Assembly (NCBI RefSeq): GCF_001425685.1
Contig: NZ_LMCY01000043.1
Location: 126,246 to 190,245, forward strand
Length of the DNA: 64,000 nt
Direction: 5' to 3'
From: Massilia sp. Root335
Lineage (GTDB): Bacteria; Pseudomonadota; Gammaproteobacteria; Burkholderiales; Burkholderiaceae_D
How positions within the stretch are numbered: position 1 is the first letter of the stretch; each line of letters starts with the position of its first letter. The position numbers and the translations under genes are program-made. Shown here in pieces: positions 50,522-57,800 of the stretch. The notes beneath the pieces are model-generated. The model was not told the DNA's origin. It saw only the letters and a program-made list of their open reading frames with translations, and made no database searches.

Positions 50522-50550
50522 AAAGGGCCTGCGCGTGCAGGCCCTTTTTT
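50522..50550 (+). terminator. Intrinsic terminator of the RND efflux operon
   Basis: An 11-bp stem AAAGGGCCTGC / GCAGGCCCTTT with a 4-base loop (50522-50547) is followed by a run of T residues, 44 bases after the pump stop codon. Confidence 0.88.
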
Positions 50551-50618
50551 CATGCCGGGACGGCATGCGCTGGGGCCGCATCCGCCGCGCCCAGTGCATG
50601 CCGTAACGACGGCACACC

Positions 50619-50660
50619 ATGGCGCAAAGGGCCGCGCGCGACCCTTTGCCGATGCGCCAT
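50619..50660. terminator. Nested hairpin at the 3' end of the lipoprotein gene
   Basis: Outer arms ATGGCGC / GCGCCAT (50619-50625, 50654-50660) enclose inner arms GCAAAGGG / CCCTTTGC (50624-50631, 50642-50649). It lies just past the stop of the minus-strand lipoprotein gene. It lacks a T-tract, so it may stabilise the mRNA end rather than terminate transcription. Confidence 0.35.
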
Positions 50661-50665
50661 GGCGA

Positions 50666-51079
50666 TCAGCGGCCGTTCGAGTTCGGCGTCGTGCCGGTGC
50701 CGGAGGTGCCCGACGTGTCGCTGCCGGTCGTGCCGGAGGTGCCCGACGTGCCCGACGAACCGGTACCGGACGTGCCCGTGCCGGTGGTGCCGGTCGCGCC
50801 CGTGCCGGTGCCGGTTGCGCCGGTGCCGGTGTCGCCGGTGGTGCCCGTGGCGCCGGTGCTGCCGCCCATGGTGCCGGTGGCCGTGCCGGTCGTGTCACCC
50901 GTCGTGCCGGTGGCCGTGGTGCCGGTCGTGCCGCTGGTGCCCGAGCTGCTGCTCGGCGCGGTGGCCGACGTGTCGCCGGTACCGGTCGTGCTGGTGGGTT
51001 CCGTTTTCTTGCAGGCGGCAAGGCTTGCCATCAGCGCCGCGGCGAACAGAATTTTCGATGCGTTGTTAAGAGCTTTCAT
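50666..51079 (-). CDS. Thr/Gly/Ser-rich low-complexity lipoprotein
   Basis: A 137-residue protein. The signal peptide MKALNNASKILFAAALMASL is followed by AACKKTEP, a good lipobox (LAAC), so it should be lipid-anchored. The mature part is almost only Gly, Thr, Ser and Ala in short repeats (TGTTG, GTSGTTG, ATGTGTG). ATG 51079 has GAGGAG about 8 bases upstream, and an in-frame region upstream is excluded. It has no recognised family. Its composition matches the linker of the DUF4214 protein at the other end of the window. Confidence 0.75.
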   Translation of the reverse strand: MKALNNASKILFAAALMASLAACKKTEPTSTTGTGDTSATAPSSSSGTSGTTGTTATGTTGDTTGTATGTMGGSTGATGTTGDTGTGATGTGTGATGTTGTGTSGTGSSGTSGTSGTTGSDTSGTSGTGTTPNSNGR

Positions 51080-51307
51080 TTGTTTTACTCCTCGTTCACG
51101 TCTATCGTGTACCGCCGTCTCCAGGTGAGGCGCTGGAGGGTCGGCGGCGGCTTTGGGTTCCCGATGGACCGGCAGGCCCAAACGCGAACCATCGGGGAAC
51201 CGACGCAATACGCGGCCCCGGTGGAGTACGAATCCGACAGTCAGGATTAGACTGGCATCGCGCCGGCCGGTTCGTCGGATTGCCCTCCTTTTATAAGAGC
51301 CGGATCA

Positions 51308-52285
51308 TCATCGTCCGGCCCTCAGTCCCCCGGCGAAGCTGCCGGATGGTCGTGGCGGCGCGTCGGCGTGGTCGCCGGCGGCCTGTTCGAGCAGCGCGGG
51401 AATGCAATCGCACAATTCCCGCGCCAGGTAACCCAGTTTGCCGAAGCGTTCGGCGAGGCGTTCGCCCGCGCGCGCATGCAGCGCGACACCCCAGGCGGCC
51501 GCCTGCGCGAGCCCGGCGCCGCGCGCCGCGAGGCCGGCGATGACGCCGGCCAGCACGTCGCCCGAGCCGGACGTGGCGAGCCCGACGTTGCCGCCTTCGT
51601 GCTGCCAGCGCTCGCCGCCGGGCGCCGCGATGACGGTGCGCGCGCCCTTCAGCGCGACCACCGCGTTCCAGCGCAGCGCGGCGTCGAGCGCATGGCGGTC
51701 CGGGGCGGCGCCGATCTCGTCCTTGGCGATGCCCGTCAGGTGGGCCATTTCGCCCGCATGCGGAGTCACGAGGACGGGCACGTCGAAGCGGAACGGCGGC
51801 TGGCCCGCGAGCGGATGCAGGACCGCGCCCATCGCCTCCGCATCCAGCAGCACCTTGGTGTCGGTCCCGTCCAGGCGCGGCAGCAGCGCATGGACGAGGC
51901 GGGCCGTCGCGGCTTCGTCCCGCATGCCGGGGCCGATCAGGACGGCGCCGATCTTGTCGGCCAGCGGATCGAGCGCGGCCACGGCCTCGACGGTGAAGCC
52001 GCCGGCGTCGTTCTCGGCCAGGCCCAGCACGCGCGATTCCGGGATCGCCAGCGCGACCAGCTGCGCCACGCTGCGCCCCGTGGCGATGGTCAGCTTGCCG
52101 GCGCCGGCGCGCAGGGCGGCGGTGGCGGCCAGGATCACGGCGCCCGGCATCTCGCGCGAACCGCCGAGGATCAGCACGTGGCCGCGGTCTTCCTTGTCGC
52201 CGTCGTTCGAGGGCACGGGCAGCGGCCAGCTGCGCAGCAGGCTGGGATCGACGTCGCGCGGGCGGGCGTGGGGTTGCAGCGTCAT
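51308..52285 (-). CDS. nnrD: ADP-dependent NAD(P)H-hydrate dehydratase
   Basis: Repairs hydrated NADH and NADPH. The 325-residue protein is the ribokinase-like dehydratase half (YjeF C-terminal domain) without a fused NnrE epimerase. It shows HVLILGGSREMPGAVILAATAALRAGAGKLT, LIGPGM, VTPHAGEMAHLTG and the nucleotide/anion motif LATSGSGDVLAGVIAG. Start ATG 52285 lies 10 bases after the stop of the histidine phosphatase gene, so they form an operon. The epimerase must be encoded elsewhere. Confidence 0.93.
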   Translation of the reverse strand: MTLQPHARPRDVDPSLLRSWPLPVPSNDGDKEDRGHVLILGGSREMPGAVILAATAALRAGAGKLTIATGRSVAQLVALAIPESRVLGLAENDAGGFTVEAVAALDPLADKIGAVLIGPGMRDEAATARLVHALLPRLDGTDTKVLLDAEAMGAVLHPLAGQPPFRFDVPVLVTPHAGEMAHLTGIAKDEIGAAPDRHALDAALRWNAVVALKGARTVIAAPGGERWQHEGGNVGLATSGSGDVLAGVIAGLAARGAGLAQAAAWGVALHARAGERLAERFGKLGYLARELCDCIPALLEQAAGDHADAPPRPSGSFAGGLRAGR

Positions 52286-52295
52286 GGAAGGAACC

Positions 52296-53063
52296 TCAGG
52301 CCTTGGCGGCGGTGGGCTGGTCTTTGGCGACCGTGACGGGCGTGCCGCTGTCTTCGAGCGGCGCGACGAAGTTGACCAGGCGTACCGTCAGTTTGCCGCG
52401 CTTGCCCAGCGTGGGGTCGAAGGCGTACGAGGTGACGGAGCAGTTCGGCACGTCGCCGGAGCGGTCCTGCGCGAGGATCGTCGCCTCGTCCATCCGCTCC
52501 AGCAGGTAGCGGAAGCAGTTGACGATGACCTGGTGCGCGACGATCAGCACGCGCTCGCGCGAGTACTCGCGCGTCATCGTGTCGAGCACGCTGCGCAGGC
52601 GCAGGATGACGTCGCACCAGCTCTCGCCGCCGGGCGGGCGGAAATAGAACTTGCCGACGTGGTGGCGTTGCTCATGGAGCTCGGGATATTTCTCGGCAAT
52701 GCCGCGCACGGTCAGGCGGTCGAGGATGCCGAACTCCTTTTCGCGCAGGCGCTCGTCGGCATGCACGGCCAGCAGGTCGTCGCGGTCGAGCCGCTGCATC
52801 AGGATGTTGGCGGTCTCGGCCGCGCGCACGTACGGCGAATGCAGCACGACGTTCGGCTGGGCCTCGCGCGGCAGCGCGGCGAACCAGGTCGAGAGTGCCT
52901 GCGACTGGCGCACGCCCAGCTCGGACAGCGGCACGTCGACGTCGCGTTCGGCGATGTCGATGAGGAGGCCCGAAGCTGCCTCCGCGGCATCGCGCGCGAC
53001 ATTGCCGGCGCTTTGTCCGTGCCTGACGAGCCAGATTTCCTGTGGCCATTTCTGATCCATCAT
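52296..53063 (-). CDS. Histidine phosphatase family protein
   Basis: A 255-residue phosphatase of the phosphoglycerate mutase-like superfamily. The catalytic phosphohistidine motif is IWLVRHGQSAGN, followed by SELGVRQSQAL, LHSPYVRAAETANIL with the conserved arginine, the acidic residue region REKEFGILD, and the second histidine in VLIVAHQVIVN. The substrate is not predictable; the family includes sugar phosphatases and phosphoglycerate mutases. ATG 53063 or 53060 is the start. It is co-transcribed with nnrD. The 187-base gap to tcyP holds GC-rich stems near 53215-53247. Confidence 0.88.
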   Translation of the reverse strand: MMDQKWPQEIWLVRHGQSAGNVARDAAEAASGLLIDIAERDVDVPLSELGVRQSQALSTWFAALPREAQPNVVLHSPYVRAAETANILMQRLDRDDLLAVHADERLREKEFGILDRLTVRGIAEKYPELHEQRHHVGKFYFRPPGGESWCDVILRLRSVLDTMTREYSRERVLIVAHQVIVNCFRYLLERMDEATILAQDRSGDVPNCSVTSYAFDPTLGKRGKLTVRLVNFVAPLEDSGTPVTVAKDQPTAAKA

Positions 53064-53250
53064 CCGACCGTTTGTGATTTTGACATGACGCGATCATAGA
53101 CGGATTCGGCGGGATTTCCGCGCACGATTCCCAGCGAAAATGTGTGCCGAACCGCCGTGTAGGCGATGTCTTACGGCAGCGCGGGAAGCGCGCGAATGTG
53201 GCCGGCGGCATGGCGAGCCCGGCCGGGCTGGCGCCGCCGGGCGGCGGGCT

Positions 53251-54651
53251 TCACACCACTTGTTCTTCGCTGTCCAGGTTGACCTCGGCGTCGCTGTCGA
53301 ATACCTTCATGTCGGTCTGGCCGAGCACGCGGCTGGCGAAGGTGCCGGCCGTGATGGCACCGCTGACGTTGAGCGCGGTGCGTCCCATGTCGATCAGCGG
53401 TTCGATGGAAATCAGGAGGCCGGCCAGCGCGACGGGCAGGTTCAGCGCCGACAGGACGATGAGGGCGGCGAACGTGGCCCCGCCGCCCACGCCGGCCACG
53501 CCGACGGAGCCGATCGTCACGACGCCGATGAGCGGCAGCAGGAACGCGGCGGTGAACGGATCGATGCCGACGGTCGGCGCGATCATCACGGCGAGCATCG
53601 CCGGATAGATGCCCGCGCAGCCGTTCTGGCCCATCATCGAGCCGAACGACGCGGCGAAGTTGGCGATGCCTTCGGGCGTGCCGAGGCGCGCGGTCTGCGT
53701 CTGCACGCTCATCGGAATCGACCCGGCCGACGTGCGCGACGTGAACGCGAACGCCAGCACGGGGAAGATTTTCTTCACGTAGCGGCCCGGGTGCAGGCCC
53801 ACGGCCGCGATGATCACGAGGTGCACGCCGAACATCAGGATCAGCGCGCTGTACGAGGCCATCACGAAGCCGATCAGGTTCAGGATGTCCTGCAGGCTGG
53901 AGCTGGCGACGACCTGCGTGATGAGCGCGAACACGCCGAACGGGGTGAGGCGCAGCACGAGCGTCACCATGCGCATCACGATCACGTGGGCGACGTGGAC
54001 GAATTCGCTGAACTTGTCGAAGACCTCCGGCTTCTTGCCGGCGATGCCCGTGGCCGAGACGCCGATGAAGATCGAGAACAGCACGACGGCGATCGTCGAC
54101 GTCTTGCGCGCGCCCGTCATGTCGAGGAAGGGGTTTTCCGGAATGAACGACAGGATCATGGTCGGCAGCGACACGTCCTGGGCGGTCGACAGTTTGCCTT
54201 CCAGATAGTGTCCGCGCGCGATCTCGGCCGCGCTCGACGTCAGGCCGACGGCGCTCAAGCCGTACAGCTTGGCCATCAGGATGCCGATCGCCGCGGCGAT
54301 GGCCGTCGTGGCCATCAGCGTGCCGATCGTCAGCGCGCTGATCTTGCCGAGCGAGGAGGCGTCGCGCAGCTTGAGGATCGCCTGGATGATCGAGACCATG
54401 ATCAGCGGCATGATGATCATCTGCAGCAGTTTGACGTAGCCGGTGCCGACGATGTCGAGGTAGGCATTCGTCTGCCCGATGACGGGCGAAACGTTGCCGT
54501 AGAACGCCTGGAAGGCGGCGCCGAGCGCGATCCCCAGGCCGAGGCCGGTGAACACGCGCTTCGTGAAGGACAGGTGGCGTTGCTGCATCGCGTACAGCAG
54601 GCCGCAGAACGCGAGGGCGATGGCCAGGTTCAGGATCAAGGGGAGACTCAT
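53251..54651 (-). CDS. tcyP: L-cystine transporter (sodium:dicarboxylate symporter family)
   Basis: A 466-residue polytopic cystine importer related over its whole length to E. coli YdjN/TcyP and B. subtilis TcyP. Shared segments are NAYLDIVGTGYVKLLQMIIMPL, LSFIPENPFLDMTGA, FAFTSRTSAGSIPMSVQTQT, GQNGCAGIYPAMLAVMIAPTVGI and SIEPLIDMGRTALNVSG. Imported cystine would feed sulfur metabolism alongside the cys operon 45 kb away. ATG 54651 (MSLPLILNLAI) has GAGGA 5-6 bases upstream. The 204-base gap to the divergent macroglobulin gene contains a TTGACA at 54792-54797. Confidence 0.93.
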   Translation of the reverse strand: MSLPLILNLAIALAFCGLLYAMQQRHLSFTKRVFTGLGLGIALGAAFQAFYGNVSPVIGQTNAYLDIVGTGYVKLLQMIIMPLIMVSIIQAILKLRDASSLGKISALTIGTLMATTAIAAAIGILMAKLYGLSAVGLTSSAAEIARGHYLEGKLSTAQDVSLPTMILSFIPENPFLDMTGARKTSTIAVVLFSIFIGVSATGIAGKKPEVFDKFSEFVHVAHVIVMRMVTLVLRLTPFGVFALITQVVASSSLQDILNLIGFVMASYSALILMFGVHLVIIAAVGLHPGRYVKKIFPVLAFAFTSRTSAGSIPMSVQTQTARLGTPEGIANFAASFGSMMGQNGCAGIYPAMLAVMIAPTVGIDPFTAAFLLPLIGVVTIGSVGVAGVGGGATFAALIVLSALNLPVALAGLLISIEPLIDMGRTALNVSGAITAGTFASRVLGQTDMKVFDSDAEVNLDSEEQVV

Positions 54652-54855
54652 GGTGTCCTCGTGTTGCGTTGCCCGCCCGCGTTTTGTGCGCACAGGAAAT
54701 ATAAGAAACGCATTCTATAGCCAATCATGCGGGTCTGCATGAGGGGCGCCGTCCCTTCAACGCGCGTCGCGTTGCAAAGTGTTAAATGTTGTTGACACTG
54801 CAAGCCGAGTTTGCAACACTCAACCGTTGTCCTTTCGCCATCTCCAGGAGATTCC

Positions 54856-57800
54856 ATGGCCGTCCTGCGCCGCATGCTGTGCCTCGTGTTGTTGTGCTGC
54901 TGGTCGGGCGCGTGGGCGCAGACCACGGTCTCCGGTTTTTCGCCCGACGGGCAGGTGCGCCGCGTGCGCCAGGCGGTGGCGCGCTTCACGCAGCCGATGG
55001 TGGCGTTCGGCGACCTGCGCGCGGACACGCCGTTCGACGTCGACTGCCCCGTGCCGGGCAGCGCCCGCTGGGTCGATGCGCAGACGTGGAGCTACGATTT
55101 CGACCGCGACCTGCCGGGCGCGACGCGTTGCCGCTTCACGCTCAAGACGAATGTGCACGACCTGGCCGGCCAGCCGCTTGCGGGACGGCGCGCGTTCAGC
55201 GTCGCCACCGGCGGCCCCGCCGTGCTGGAAACCCTGCCGCGCGAAGGGGACGAGAACATCGACGAGCAGCAGGCCTTCATGCTGACGCTGTCCGCCCCGG
55301 CAACGGACGAGAGCATCCTGAAACAGGCCTGGTGCCGCGCCGACGGCGTCAGCGAAAAGATCGCCGTGACGCTGCTGCGCGGCGACCGGCGCGCACAGGC
55401 GTTGCAGAACGGCCGCTGGTTCGCGCGCCAGGTCGTGGCCGAGGACAAGGGCGACGAGGACCTCGGGGCCTACACCGATGCCCGCCTGCGCGCCGACGAG
55501 AAGGCCGGGCGCCTGGCCCGCATCGTCGTGCTGCAATGCCGCCGCACGCTGCCCGCGAGCGCGGAAGTGGCCCTCGTCTGGGGCGCCGGCGTGGCCGCGC
55601 CGAACGGGATCGCGACGGACAAGGACCAGACGCTCGCGTTCAAGACCCGCGCCGATTTCACGGCCCGCTTCAACTGCGAGAAAGTCAACGCGCGTTCACA
55701 GTGCATCCCGTTCCAGCCGATGCGCGTGAATTTCAGCGCGCCGGTCCACGCGGCCGACGCGGCGCGGATCTACCTGGAAGGACCGGGCGGCAAACGCTGG
55801 CCGGCGCGCCTGGAGAAGGAGGGCGACCAGGTGCCGGACGTCGTCAGCCAGGTCAGCCTGCCGGGGCCGTTCCCGGAACAGGCCCGCCTCACGCTGCACC
55901 TGCCCGCCGGCCTGCGCGACGATGCCGGCCGCCCGCTCGTCGACGCGGGCCGCTTTCCGCTCGCGGTGCGCACCGGCGAGCAGCCGCCACTCGTCAAGTT
56001 CGCGGCGCCGTTCGGCATCATCGAGGCCCACGGCGACCGGCTGCTGCCCGTCACGGTGCGCAACGTCGAGGCCCAACTGGCCGGCCGCATGCACACGGAC
56101 GGCGCGGCCATGCGCCTGGATGCCGGCCGCACGGCCGACGTGCTCGCGTGGCTGCGCAAGGTCGCCGGTCCGCACGGCGGCCTGCACCCGAGCCAGCCGG
56201 ATGGCGACCAGATGAAGGTGTCGATTTTCAAAGGCGTCGAGCCGGCCGCGCTGCAGCGCTTCACCCTGCCGAAGCCGCACGGCCGCCGCGCGTTCGAGGT
56301 GATCGGCATCCCGCTGCGCCAGCCCGGCTTCTACGCCGTCGAACTGGCCAGTCCGCGCCTGGGCGCCGCGCTGAACGGCAAGCGGCGCACGGCCTATGTG
56401 CGCAGCGCGGCCCTCGTCACCAACATGGCGGCGCACTTCAAGCTGGGCGCGCAATCGTCGCTCGTGTGGGTGACGTCGCTCGACAAGGGCCGGCCGGTGG
56501 CCGGCGCGCGCGTGGAAGTGCGCGACTGCGCCGCGCGGCTGCTGTGGAGCGGGACCAGCGACGCATCCGGCATCGCGCGCATCCGCCAGGCGCTGCCCCG
56601 TGCCCGCTGCAAGGAAAGCGACGTCTACGTGGTGACGGCCGCGCGCGGCGACGACTTCACGTTCACCTTGTCCGACTGGCAGCAGGGCATCGAGGCGTGG
56701 CGCTTCAACCTGCCCACCGGCAGCCGCGACGACGACAGCCGGGTCGTCGCCACGGTGTTCGACCGGACCTTGCTGCGCGCTGGCGAGACCGTCCACATGA
56801 AGCATTACCTGCGCCGCCGCACGCAGCAGGGTTTTGCCTTCGTGCGCGCGCGGGACCGCGCGCCGACGACAGTGGGCGACTGGCGCGCCCAGGAACTCGG
56901 GACGGACAAGACGGCGCTGCCCGCGCGCGGCTTCCTCGTCCACCAGGGCAGCGGCGAGAAGGTCGAATTCGCGCTGCACTGGGCGGCGAACGGCAGCGCC
57001 GAGGGCGAGTGGGCGATACCCATCGAGGCGAAGCTCGGCGCGTACGATGTGCTGATCGGCGGCCAGGTCGCGGGCGAGTTCCGCGTCGAGCAGTTCCGCG
57101 TGCCGACGATGAAGGCCCAGCTGGCGGGGCCCAGGCAACCCGCGGTGGCGCCGCAGAGCGTCGCGCTCGACGCGCAGGTGAGTTATCTCGCGGGCGGCCC
57201 GGCCGGCCTCGCGCCCGTAAAACTGCGCAGCGTCGTGCAGGACACCGGCGTGCAGTTCGCCGACTACGACGAGTTCACGCTGGGTGCGGGCGACGTGCGC
57301 GAAGGCGTCGTCGACCAGGGCGGGGGTGGCGAGGACGACGAGGACGAATCGGAAGGCGCGCCGGGCCAGGACGTGGCGCGCACGCAGTCCTTGCTGCTGG
57401 ACCGCGCCGGCGGCGCGCGCATCGTCGTCGACAAGCTGCCGGCGATCGAACGGCCGAAAAGCCTGCTGGCCGAACTGTCGTACCAGGACGCCAACGGCGA
57501 GACGCTGACCGTGTCCACGCGCGTGCCGCTGTGGCCGTCGGCCTGGGTGGTCGGCATCAAGCCGGAAGGCTGGCTGCTGCGCCGCGACGCGCTGAAATTC
57601 CAGGCCGTCGTGCTGGACGTCGCCGGCAAACCGGTGGCGAACGTGCCCGTGACGGTCGACCTGCTCAAGCGTGCGACCTATTCGCACCGGCACCGCCTCG
57701 TCGGCGGCTTCTATGCGTATGAACACAGCAGCGAAATCAAGCGCGTGGGCGAGGCGTGCAGCGGCACGACGGACGCGCGCGGCATCCTCGTGTGCGACAC

